A stretch of DNA of 64,000 bases from NCBI RefSeq assembly GCF_020089495.2, contig NZ_JAIRCA020000012.1:1-64000 (forward strand). Direction: 5' to 3'. The notes beneath the pieces are model-generated. The model worked only from the letters and a program-made list of their open reading frames with translations, was not told the DNA's origin and made no database searches. The position numbers and the translations under genes are program-made. The first letter of the stretch is position 1. Each line of letters starts with the position of its first letter. Below are positions 30,633-39,626 of the stretch, piece by piece. Origin of the DNA: Streptococcus mitis subsp. hohhotensis (lineage in GTDB: Bacteria; Bacillota; Bacilli; Lactobacillales; Streptococcaceae).

Positions 30633-32210
30633 TTATTTTATTCTATATTTTCCCAAATCAATTACTTGATTATAAACCGTTTCTGAATCAATATGATGAG
30701 CAACTTCAATCAAAATGATAGGCAACTGCAAAAGTAACTGGCGCACTTGATATGCATTGTCCTTGTCTAAGGATGATGTGACCTCATCCGCCAACACAAT
30801 GTCTTTTTGTCGAAGCAGACAGCGAACTAATTCAAGTCGTAAACGTTGTCCACCTGAAATGTTTTCTCCATTATTTACCAGTTGATAATCCAAGATATTG
30901 GTGATTTCATTCGTTAAACCAACTTGTTCTAGGCAACAGAGTAATTCTTTATCTGAAATCTCCTGTCCTAATGTTAAATTTTCTCGGATTGTCCCATGTC
31001 TGAAAAATGGATTCTGAGAGATATAAGCGATATTCCCTTGATAATGAGTAAATTCTCGACCTGATTTATCACGTACGATAATTCTACCACTATTCGGACT
31101 TATCTTTCCTGCTACCAATTGTAGGAGAGTTGACTTTCCGGTACCACTAGCTCCCTTTATTAAAACTTTACTTGGCTTAGTTAGTCTAAGTGACAAATCA
31201 TAAAAGAGCACTTGCTCTCCAACCTGTTTTGAAACGCCCTCCAAAACTAGCTCAGCTAAAGATTCGACTGTCGGATATGATGTTTCTAAACAAGATTCTT
31301 CCAATAATGAAAATATTTTTTCTTTCACTGTTTGCGATCGCTGTATATCAGATATGCTATACATAATTCTTTGAATAGGTCCGCTAAGATTCATTGTAGC
31401 TATATACATAGAGACCAAACTAGCTGTTGTTAACTCTATACCACTCTTTTGTAATAAAAGACCAAGTGCAAGAGGTAGTACCTGACTAAGGAATTCTAAA
31501 GGACCATTGAAAAAATAAACGACATTACTAGTCCATTCATTTTTCCAACGAGCATTCTCGTAACACTCGTTGTTTTTTCTCATCTTAGCAAAGTTTTCTT
31601 TACTAGCACCATAAAAATATATCGTATCTGCTCCCTTAAAAAAATCTCCTACAGATAGATGAAAAGCTTTTTGCATTTCCGAAAAATTTGCACCACTTTT
31701 CATTAAACGATTATTCATTACCCATTGAGGTAATGGTCGAAGAAAAGAAAACACGATAAAAACAAGACCAAGCCAAAAATTTTGCACCAAAATAAAAACA
31801 ATCGTTGTACAAAGTATAAAAACTCTTCCAACTATCATATCCAGGGGTAAAAAGAAGCGATTATAGAGCAGTTCCATATCTTGTGTAACAATTGAAACTT
31901 TTTCATCATATACAACGTTTTCTTTCAAAAATAGTTTCTTAATAAGCTGATCTTTTAACCGAATTTGCAGATGACGCTGCAGATTATTACTGACAAAATT
32001 TGCTAGCAACATCGTGCTATAAAAAAACAGGTGTAAACACAGGCCATATAAAACAAAGTATGAAATTGTACCAATTGTAAGTTGCTCTTCACGAATATTC
32101 AATAGCTTATCCAATAACAATGGCTTTATTAGAGCCATTCCGCTATTCAAAAGCACTCCTATTAAAAAATAGATAAAAATATTAGTTTTAATGTATTTTA
32201 GAAATTTCAT
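30633..32210 (-). CDS. ABC exporter, fused membrane and ATPase domains
   Basis: 525 residues. Six membrane helices span about residues 1-300. An ATPase domain follows with Walker A IKGASGTGKSTLLQL, Q-loop YISQNPF, signature ISGGQRLRLELV and Walker B IVLADEVTSSLD (Ala-Asp-Glu rather than the more usual Asp-Glu spacing). There is no N-terminal C39 peptidase domain, so leader cleavage would need another protease. It lies 180 bases after the candidate precursor and its likely role is export of the modified peptide. Confidence 0.8.
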   Translation of the reverse strand: MKFLKYIKTNIFIYFLIGVLLNSGMALIKPLLLDKLLNIREEQLTIGTISYFVLYGLCLHLFFYSTMLLANFVSNNLQRHLQIRLKDQLIKKLFLKENVVYDEKVSIVTQDMELLYNRFFLPLDMIVGRVFILCTTIVFILVQNFWLGLVFIVFSFLRPLPQWVMNNRLMKSGANFSEMQKAFHLSVGDFFKGADTIYFYGASKENFAKMRKNNECYENARWKNEWTSNVVYFFNGPLEFLSQVLPLALGLLLQKSGIELTTASLVSMYIATMNLSGPIQRIMYSISDIQRSQTVKEKIFSLLEESCLETSYPTVESLAELVLEGVSKQVGEQVLFYDLSLRLTKPSKVLIKGASGTGKSTLLQLVAGKISPNSGRIIVRDKSGREFTHYQGNIAYISQNPFFRHGTIRENLTLGQEISDKELLCCLEQVGLTNEITNILDYQLVNNGENISGGQRLRLELVRCLLRQKDIVLADEVTSSLDKDNAYQVRQLLLQLPIILIEVAHHIDSETVYNQVIDLGKYRIK

Positions 32211-32248
32211 AAATAAGCCTATCTAAAAGAAAGCGAATAGATATAAAA

Positions 32249-32294
32249 GCCTCAGTCTAAAAGTTATAAATAAATTAACTCCAACTGAGACTAT
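32249..32294 (-). terminator. Leaky terminator-like hairpin between precursor and exporter
   Basis: On the minus strand AGTCTCAGT pairs with ACTGAGGCT (one GU pair) around a 27-base loop with further partial pairing, then TTTTATAT. A partial terminator after a RiPP precursor gene is common and would keep precursor mRNA in excess over the exporter. Confidence 0.45.
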
Positions 32295-32392
32295 ACAATA
32301 ATTTAATTAACCTATATATGATGCTGTTTATTAAGAGTGACTACCTCCTGAACTAGACTAACTAAATTTCGATTTATATTTTAAAAATCAAT

Positions 32393-32482
32393 CTAAAACT
32401 CATTTCCATCTTCATCGCAATAATGATCACGGAATACAAGTGTATCAAGTTGAGTAGTACTCTTATTTTCAATTACAATCAT
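32393..32482 (-). CDS. Candidate RiPP precursor peptide (29 residues)
   Basis: The ORF starts MIVIENKSTTQLDTLVF and ends RDHYCDEDGNEF. It has GGGGGTGA five bases before the ATG, and its ATGA overlaps the stop codon of the radical SAM gene. The N-terminal half looks like a leader and the acidic C-terminal half with a single Cys (Cys22), Tyr and Phe looks like a core open to thioether or C-C crosslinking. It does not match the streptide or tryglysin core motifs I know. Placement after, not before, its maturase is unusual. Assignment rests on size, context and coupling. Confidence 0.65.
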   Translation of the reverse strand: MIVIENKSTTQLDTLVFRDHYCDEDGNEF

Positions 32483-33783
32483 CTTTTCACCCCCTCTCTT
32501 ATTGCATCAAGATAATCACAATATTCCTTATTTAACATAAATAATTCTAGATTTTTATCAATTTTCTTTTTTATTTGATTGCATAATGTTCTTTGCTTAT
32601 TACTTCTATGTTTTGGCGGACAAAATCCTGATTTACAAATTAAAGCAATAGGACACTGCTTACAATCTGAATCCATGTTTAAGTGCCATTTATCAAACTT
32701 TTCTTGATTAAACTTACTATGTACACTTCCAAATATATTAGATTTAGAATACAAGGCGACCGTACAAGTTTGAATCACACCCTTTACATTAATTGTATAG
32801 TGATTTTTTCTATTTGCATAACAGTTGAACAAATTTGTTATTATACTTCTAGCAGCAGGAACATTATAACCTTTTTTTATGGCAAACTTTGATAATTCAA
32901 AACTAGCATCTGAATTAGGTAATGTCACTTTATAATTTTGGGCACGCTCCCCACAACCCCAACTACCTACATTATAAAAATAAAATCTAAATCGTTTATC
33001 ATGCTTAAAATATTTCCCATCTGAATCTAAAAAAATCTTAACATTATTAAAATTTTCTTTCGATATATTAAATCTTAAATTACAATAAAAATTCAAATTT
33101 GAATTTTGTAAACCTTTGATATTCTCGAGTATCTTGATATATGATCCCTTTCCATTACGCAACACTCTTTGAAAATTATGACTTTCCTCATCTCCGTCAA
33201 TTGTTATCTGAAAATTACTAACTCTATAGTCTAAAATCAACTGATGAATCATTCGTTCATTAAGTAAATATCCATTAGTTGTTATACTAGCAGAATAATC
33301 AAGTCCATTTTGAGAGCAAATACTAATAAACTTTTCTGAAAGATTCTTTATCGTTTTTAGTCCCAATAAAGGCTCTCCTCCAAACCATGATACATGTAAA
33401 GATTTAAACATAGATTCAGATAATAGTTTTTCTGTAAATTCAACTATCGCAATCTCTGTTTCTCTACTCATTTTTATATTTTCAAATTTTTCATAACAAT
33501 ATTTACATCTAAAATTACAGTCTCCATGTGTTAAAATTGTAAATTCTAACGTCTCCGTTTCACTATTTCTAACATAATCTATTGTATTCTCGAATTCATT
33601 TTCTTCTTGAAAATAATTATACTTATTCAAATAATTTTCATATTGTTCCTTAATCTCTAAATCATTTTCCATAACATCTTGTAAATCATTTGTAATGAAA
33701 AAAGAATGATTATTTTTACTATTGAAAAATAATTCTCCTGTTTCACTTTTCTTTCTTAAAATATATGGAGATAGAACTTGCAT
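32479..33783 (-). CDS. Radical SAM/SPASM peptide maturase
   Basis: 434 residues from the Met at 33783, which has GAGG eight bases upstream (the Met seven codons earlier has none). The radical SAM cluster motif CxxxCxxC is in THGDCNFRCKYCYEKFE (about residue 92). SAM-binding features follow (WFGGEPLLG). The SPASM auxiliary-cluster region contains CTVAL, then CKQCPIALICKSGFC and a final Cys. This organisation is that of enzymes that crosslink ribosomal peptides. GC content is very low compared with flanking core genes, which suggests horizontal transfer. The small ORF overlapping its stop is the natural substrate candidate. Confidence 0.85.
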   Translation of the reverse strand: MQVLSPYILRKKSETGELFFNSKNNHSFFITNDLQDVMENDLEIKEQYENYLNKYNYFQEENEFENTIDYVRNSETETLEFTILTHGDCNFRCKYCYEKFENIKMSRETEIAIVEFTEKLLSESMFKSLHVSWFGGEPLLGLKTIKNLSEKFISICSQNGLDYSASITTNGYLLNERMIHQLILDYRVSNFQITIDGDEESHNFQRVLRNGKGSYIKILENIKGLQNSNLNFYCNLRFNISKENFNNVKIFLDSDGKYFKHDKRFRFYFYNVGSWGCGERAQNYKVTLPNSDASFELSKFAIKKGYNVPAARSIITNLFNCYANRKNHYTINVKGVIQTCTVALYSKSNIFGSVHSKFNQEKFDKWHLNMDSDCKQCPIALICKSGFCPPKHRSNKQRTLCNQIKKKIDKNLELFMLNKEYCDYLDAIREGVKR

Positions 33784-33887
33784 ATTAAATACCTCAAAAT
33801 TCATAATTATGGTGACAACTTCGAAAAATCCTATCGCTCAAATACAATGAACTGATAAAACAACCGTAATTGAAATTTCTAAAGACA

Positions 33888-33929
33888 ATTCTACCAAAAT
33901 ATTATTTCGAGATACTTCCTTTCCCATAT
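33888..33929 (-). promoter_or_regulatory. Promoter of the maturase operon with putative Rgg box
   Basis: Minus strand ATATGGGAA (33921-33929), exactly 27 bases, then TAGAAT (33888-33893). The same motif and spacing occur before shp. No good -35 hexamer is present, as expected for an activator-dependent promoter. Predicted leader is about 95 bases. Confidence 0.65.
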
Positions 33930-33936
33930 CTGCGTA

Positions 33937-34800
33937 TTACTTTTTACTTGCTAAAATTTTTTCTAAGTGCCTTTCATAATTCTTTGCCAAATGGTTACTT
34001 CCCGCTAATTTCATTGCTCCAATACACTTCCTCATTTCAATAATTGCTTTACAATCCATCTCTTTTTTATAGCGATATAGATATTGGGCATACTGAAATA
34101 CCAATCGCTCATAAATTTCAGTTTCAGTGAAAAAGCATTGGTTTAGTCGTTTTTCAAAATACAAAGCATCAAGAAATTTTCCTCTTTCAATACATGTGAT
34201 ATACCCGTTCAATAGCATAGATGAAATCAGTCGTCTATTATTAGGAATTTCTTTATAAAAATCAGAACGTCTAGACATCTCTCTAGCCAAAAGCATGAAG
34301 ACATCGTGTTTTAGGACATCTAAAGTATTTGAAAAAATCAATAATTCATAGTATCCCCAATATTCAACACTAAAGAGATAGTCAGTTAAATAAGATAAAT
34401 CATCACCAGAATAATAAGCTTCTCCAGATAAATCTTGTAAACGAATTTTTAATAAAATAATGTTAAGCTTATGAAATTTCTCTTGTTTAGAATCTGACTC
34501 CATCTGAGAATAAAGTAGTTTTTTCAACCCATCAACATCATGATTTGATACAAAATGCCTAACCTTTGATAAGAGTTCGTTCAGTTCATCACGATGAAAA
34601 TCATGAACAGCATACATAAATTCATCAATAGGCATGTTAATTTCATCCAAAATAGCCATAAATTTTGAAATGGTTAAATCAGTTTCTCCCTTTTCAAAAC
34701 GTGAGAGCTGTGATGTTGATATACCAGCTTTTTCGACATCTTTTAAGCGAAACCCTCTCGATTCTCGAAACTTTTTAAAAATTTCTCCAAATTTTTTCAT
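33937..34800 (-). CDS. Rgg-family quorum-sensing regulator
   Basis: 287 residues with an N-terminal Cro-type helix-turn-helix (FRLKDVEKAGISTSQLSRFEKGE) and a C-terminal helical TPR-like peptide-binding domain, the standard Rgg plan and length. GGAG lies seven bases before the ATG. It is divergent from the shp gene, 90 bases away, and reads toward the maturase operon. Streptococcal Rgg proteins bind imported SHP pheromones in the cytoplasm and switch on adjacent peptide clusters; the same is inferred here. Confidence 0.9.
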   Translation of the reverse strand: MKKFGEIFKKFRESRGFRLKDVEKAGISTSQLSRFEKGETDLTISKFMAILDEINMPIDEFMYAVHDFHRDELNELLSKVRHFVSNHDVDGLKKLLYSQMESDSKQEKFHKLNIILLKIRLQDLSGEAYYSGDDLSYLTDYLFSVEYWGYYELLIFSNTLDVLKHDVFMLLAREMSRRSDFYKEIPNNRRLISSMLLNGYITCIERGKFLDALYFEKRLNQCFFTETEIYERLVFQYAQYLYRYKKEMDCKAIIEMRKCIGAMKLAGSNHLAKNYERHLEKILASKK

Positions 34801-34820
34801 AGCATCTCTCCAATAAGCAT

Positions 34821-34862
34821 ATATGGGAATAGTTTTTAATTTTTAATATTTTAGCATAAAAT
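34821..34862 (+). promoter_or_regulatory. shp promoter with putative Rgg box; overlaps rgg -10
   Basis: ATATGGGAA (34821-34829), 27 bases, TAAAAT (34857-34862). The divergent rgg -10 (TATGCTAAAAT on the minus strand, hexamer 34849-34854) is back to back with it, forming ATTTTAGCATAAAAT. Binding of Rgg at ATATGGGAA would therefore also sit in the early transcribed region of rgg. Confidence 0.65.
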
Positions 34863-34890
34863 AGAAGAAAATAAAAGTGAGGTATTTCAC

Positions 34891-34962
34891 ATGAAAAAGC
34901 AAAAACTTTTGCCTTTATTATTCCTAATTTTAGGAGGAATTATGATTATCGTTGTTGGCTAG
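34891..34962 (+). CDS. shp: SHP pheromone precursor (short hydrophobic peptide)
   Basis: 23-residue peptide starting MKKQKLLPLLFLIL and ending GGIMIIVVG, with GAGG in front of the ATG. Lysine-rich start, hydrophobic body and C-terminal IIVVG match the SHP family, closest in pattern to SHP1358 of S. thermophilus (whose active end is EGIIVIVVG). The acidic residue that normally opens the mature pheromone (Asp or Glu) is Gly here, an atypical feature. It should be exported, trimmed, re-imported by the Ami/Opp permease and bound by the adjacent Rgg. Confidence 0.85.
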   Translation: MKKQKLLPLLFLILGGIMIIVVG

Positions 34963-35042
34963 TACTAAGAAATTAGTTACTAAAACACTTACATCTTCAA
35001 TCGAAAAAAGTGACTGGAGAAAAAATCTTAACGATAAGAAAA

Positions 35043-35130
35043 GCGCATAGTATCAGGTGTTGAAAAAACTTGATACTATGCGTTTTATTGTGAGAAGATT
35101 TACTTTATTTTTTGCTGAAATTGGGTTTTT
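35043..35130 (-). repeat. Hairpin repeat, right copy (bounds the RiPP island)
   Basis: GCGCATAGTATCA and TGATACTATGCG make a perfect 12-base stem, then TTTTATTGTGAGAAGATTTAC and TTTGCTGAAATTG. It is the inverted counterpart of 29127-29212 and may terminate the shp transcript on the plus strand. Confidence 0.65.
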
Positions 35131-35159
35131 GCCTAAGCTCTATCAACATAATTGTTTTC

Positions 35160-35313
35160 TAATACTCTTCGAAAATTAAATTCAAACCGCGTCAACGTCG
35201 CCTTGCCGTATATATGTGACTGACTTCGTCAGTCTTATCTGCAACCTCAAAACATTGTTTTGAGCAACCTGCGGCTAGTTTCCTAGTTTGCTCTTTGATT
35301 TTCATTGAGTATA
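35160..35313 (-). repeat. BOX element (boxA-boxB-boxC)
   Basis: On the minus strand the order is TATACTCAATGAAAATCAAA (boxA start), GCTGCTCAAAAC-like segment ending GAGGTTG, then the boxB hairpin GACTGACGAAGTCAGTC with ATATATACGGCAAGGCG, and boxC ending TTTTCGAAGAGTATTA. This is the pneumococcal/mitis BOX repeat with one boxB. It lies directly after glpF and may affect its mRNA end or stability. Confidence 0.9.
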
Positions 35314-35315
35314 AA

Positions 35316-36020
35316 CTAGAAAAGTGAGAATACAAGCACGGCCAAGGCTGCACCGATAACAGGTCCCACAACAGGAATCCAAGCGTAAGACCAATCTCCG
35401 TCTCCCTTGTTTGAAATTGGAAGGATACTGTGCATGATACGAGGTCCAAGGTCACGTGCAGGGTTCAAGGCATAACCTGTTGTCCCACCTAGTGATAGAC
35501 CGATACCGACAATCAAAGTCCCCACCGCAAATGTTCCGATTCCTGCTTGAAGGTCATAAAGACCCAAAGCAAAGATTGTCAAGACCAAAACAAAGGTTCC
35601 AAGGATTTCACTGATCAAGTTAGAAACTGTATCCTTGATGGCTGGCCCGGTACTGAAAGTTGCCAGGATATTACCTGCATTTTCTTCTGCCTCATAATGC
35701 GGTTTGAATTGCAACCAAACCAAAATCTGACCGAGCATAGCCCCTACGAACTGAGCTAGGATATAAGGGAATACTGATGCCCAAGGCAAACCACCTTTCA
35801 AGGCCACACCAATGGTCACAGCTGGGTTTAAATGAGCTGGACTGAGCTTGCCAGATACAAATACTGCAACCGCAACTGCAATCCCCCAACCCATAGTAAT
35901 CACAATCCAACCTGAACTGTTGCTCTTGGTTTTTGGAAGAACCACACCTGCAACAACACCATTTCCTAGAAGAATCAGGATTAAAGTCCCCAAAAATTCT
36001 CCAAATAATTCATTCATCAT
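35316..36020 (-). CDS. glpF: Glycerol uptake facilitator GlpF
   Basis: 234 residues, aquaporin family with the two NPA loops (HLNPAVTIG and LNPARDLGPR; the Asp after the second loop marks a glyceroporin). Six membrane helices. Two adjacent ATG codons both have GGAG upstream, so the start may be three bases later. It is last in glpK-glpO-glpF. Confidence 0.95.
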   Translation of the reverse strand: MMNELFGEFLGTLILILLGNGVVAGVVLPKTKSNSSGWIVITMGWGIAVAVAVFVSGKLSPAHLNPAVTIGVALKGGLPWASVFPYILAQFVGAMLGQILVWLQFKPHYEAEENAGNILATFSTGPAIKDTVSNLISEILGTFVLVLTIFALGLYDLQAGIGTFAVGTLIVGIGLSLGGTTGYALNPARDLGPRIMHSILPISNKGDGDWSYAWIPVVGPVIGAALAVLVFSLF

Positions 36021-36034
36021 CTTTCTGTCTCCAT

Positions 36035-36085
36035 TAAAAAGGAGGAGAGGGTAGACTAGGAGTCCTGCCCTCCACCTCTTTTATT
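36035..36085 (-). terminator. Hairpin between glpO and glpF
   Basis: On the minus strand GAGGTGGAGGG pairs imperfectly with CCCTCTCCTC and is followed by TTTTT. It may partly terminate or process the transcript and lower glpF relative to glpO. Confidence 0.45.
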
Positions 36086-36090
36086 TTTTC

Positions 36091-37917
36091 TTAATTTTTT
36101 AATTCTGCTAAATCGTTGTTAGCGAGAGCTGCTTCGACATCCGCACGGTAGACTGCTTTTTCTTCTTCTGACCAGTCATAGAATCGTCCCATTTCATCCA
36201 AAACTGGCTCAACGATGCTATCCAAACTATCACGCATAAAGAGCATATGGTTGGTACGACGAAGGAGGAAGTCAACTGGGCTAAGAGCCAACTCATTGCG
36301 CATTGCATAATGCAGAGACAAGGTGTCTGCCAAGCTGAGTCCTGGCGCTTGTTCCAAGCTGTGGGCAAGGGCAAATACCTTCGGTGCATTTGAACCGTAT
36401 AGATTTGCGAGATAGTGAGCTTCCTTGCTATCCAAACCACGTGACACTCCAAGTTGAGCAAAAGCTTCAATTTCTGAGTCCACATTTGCTGGGTTCAATT
36501 CTCCACCTGAAACAGGGTAAGTCTTAGAATTGATGAGTTTAAAGCTACGGTCAAATTCTGCTTTGAGGATTTCAACCACGCGTTCCATAGCTCCTTCAGC
36601 CATCTTACGGTAATCTGTGATTTTACCACCAGCAAGGGTCAAGAGACCATTGTCATCACGATCCAAGCTAGAACCACGTGAAACTGCAGATGGATCCAAA
36701 TGTTTCTCAGAAGTACTGCTTTCAAGCTTGCTGACAGCAGCCTCAACATCTTCACGCGTTTTTTCTTTAGAGAGATAAGATTCAACAGTCGCAATCAAGT
36801 TGTTAAAGCTTTCATCACTGATGGTTCCGTTATTTCCTCCATTGTAGTCAGAAGCGCTATTGCCTGCAATCAATGGACGAAGACCTGCCCAGCTACTTTC
36901 AATATCTTGAACAGTAATATTTGCTTCTGGGAAGCGGTTGTTTACAATACCAAGTAAGTAATCAACATCTTCTTGAGTTACTTTTGGATGTTCTAAATCA
37001 CCTGTATAGTCTGTGTCTGTTGTACCAAAGTAAGTCTTGTTTTCACGTGGGAGAACAAAGACCATACGGCCATCACCCAAACCTGTGTCAAAGTAAACTG
37101 GCTGTGACACCTTTATCTTGCTTGAATCCACTACCAAGTGAACTCCCTTAGTTGGACGCATTTGTGAGAATTGTGTTCCCTTATTAGATAAATTGCGTAC
37201 TTTGTCACTCCAAGGACCTGTTGTGTTAATAACCAGACGGGCCTTGATTTCAAAGACTTGGTATGTCAACAAATCACGAGCTACGACACCTGTAATCTTG
37301 CCACTTTCGTCAAAGAGGAAGCCTTCTGCTTTAACGTGGTTGGCAATGAGGGCACCGTCTTGGTTGGCACGTTTGATGTTTTCAATCACGAGACGCGCAT
37401 CGTTGTTACGGAAGTCAAGGTAAACCCCACCTCCTACCAAGCCTTCTTTCTTCAAGTTTGGTTGACGTTCCAAGACTTCTTCCTTGCTCAAGACCTTGTT
37501 AGCAGCTGGCGTATTGTTAACCCCTGCCAAAAGGTCGTACAAATCCATGGCTACTTTGAGACGGAAGAGGCTAAAGGTCGCTCCATCTTCATCGTAAACT
37601 GGCAAGAGCATTGGGTCCGGTTTTGGAATGTGTGGTGCGATTTGTTGAACCACTGCACGTTCAGAAACCGTATCTGATACCACTTCTACATCAAATTGCT
37701 TAAGGTAACGTAGTCCTCCGTGAACCAATTTAGTTGAACGGCTGGATGTTCCTTCTGCGAAGTCCTGCATTTCAATCAAACCAGTATCAAGACCACTGGC
37801 TGCAGCCTGCAAAGCTACACCAGCCCCTGTGATTCCTCCACCGATAATCAAGAGGTCCAGGGTACGTTCCTGCATTTTTTTAATTGATAATTCCCGTGTT
37901 TTCTTTGAAAATTCCAT
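36091..37917 (-). CDS. glpO: Alpha-glycerophosphate oxidase GlpO
   Basis: 608 residues, FAD-dependent (LLIIGGGITGAGVALQA dinucleotide fold; TSSRSTKLVHGGLRYL). It oxidises glycerol-3-phosphate with O2 to dihydroxyacetone phosphate and H2O2. The ~50-residue insert around 365-420 (ESYLSKEKTREDVEAAVSKL, in part) distinguishes streptococcal GlpO from dehydrogenase GlpD. It may contribute to peroxide production. Confidence 0.93.
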   Translation of the reverse strand: MEFSKKTRELSIKKMQERTLDLLIIGGGITGAGVALQAAASGLDTGLIEMQDFAEGTSSRSTKLVHGGLRYLKQFDVEVVSDTVSERAVVQQIAPHIPKPDPMLLPVYDEDGATFSLFRLKVAMDLYDLLAGVNNTPAANKVLSKEEVLERQPNLKKEGLVGGGVYLDFRNNDARLVIENIKRANQDGALIANHVKAEGFLFDESGKITGVVARDLLTYQVFEIKARLVINTTGPWSDKVRNLSNKGTQFSQMRPTKGVHLVVDSSKIKVSQPVYFDTGLGDGRMVFVLPRENKTYFGTTDTDYTGDLEHPKVTQEDVDYLLGIVNNRFPEANITVQDIESSWAGLRPLIAGNSASDYNGGNNGTISDESFNNLIATVESYLSKEKTREDVEAAVSKLESSTSEKHLDPSAVSRGSSLDRDDNGLLTLAGGKITDYRKMAEGAMERVVEILKAEFDRSFKLINSKTYPVSGGELNPANVDSEIEAFAQLGVSRGLDSKEAHYLANLYGSNAPKVFALAHSLEQAPGLSLADTLSLHYAMRNELALSPVDFLLRRTNHMLFMRDSLDSIVEPVLDEMGRFYDWSEEEKAVYRADVEAALANNDLAELKN

Positions 37918-37958
37918 ATTTACACACTTTCTAACTGAGTCGCTTTATTCTTCCAATA

Positions 37959-39512
<1,554 letters not shown>

Positions 39513-39518
39513 CTAACT

Positions 39519-39545
39519 AGTATACAAAATAAAGCGCTTTCTTGT
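39519..39545 (-). promoter_or_regulatory. glpK promoter with CcpA cre site
   Basis: Minus strand AAGAAAGCGCTTTATTT (about 39528-39544) is a cre palindrome placed just upstream of TATACT (39519-39524). The -35 is weak, suggesting need of an activator, possibly the adjacent Mga-like protein. Confidence 0.7.
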
Positions 39546-39596
39546 TCATCAACTTTTTTTAATTTTTAAAAAAATGTGAGGAGATTGTGTGAATTT

Positions 39597-39626
39597 CACA
39601 AAAAAGACCTGGAACAACCAAGCCTT
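39597..39626 (-). terminator. Terminator of the Mga-like gene
   Basis: Minus strand AGGCTTGG, loop TTGTT, CCAGGTCT, then TTTTTTG, with G-U pairs in the stem. Confidence 0.55.

Noticed and set aside
33838..33927. 29-codon minus-strand ORF (starts MGKEVSRNN, ends VLSVHCI) upstream of the maturase, considered as a second RiPP precursor
   Set aside because: Its start lies within the ATATGGGAA motif upstream of the predicted -10, so it would not be transcribed from that promoter, and it has no Shine-Dalgarno.
29127..35130. The island as a classical transposon
   Set aside because: No transposase, integrase or target-site duplication was found; only the inverted hairpin repeats support mobility, so it is reported as a finding and not as a mobile element.
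35192..35455. 87-codon minus-strand frame
   Set aside because: It runs through the BOX element and overlaps glpF in another frame.
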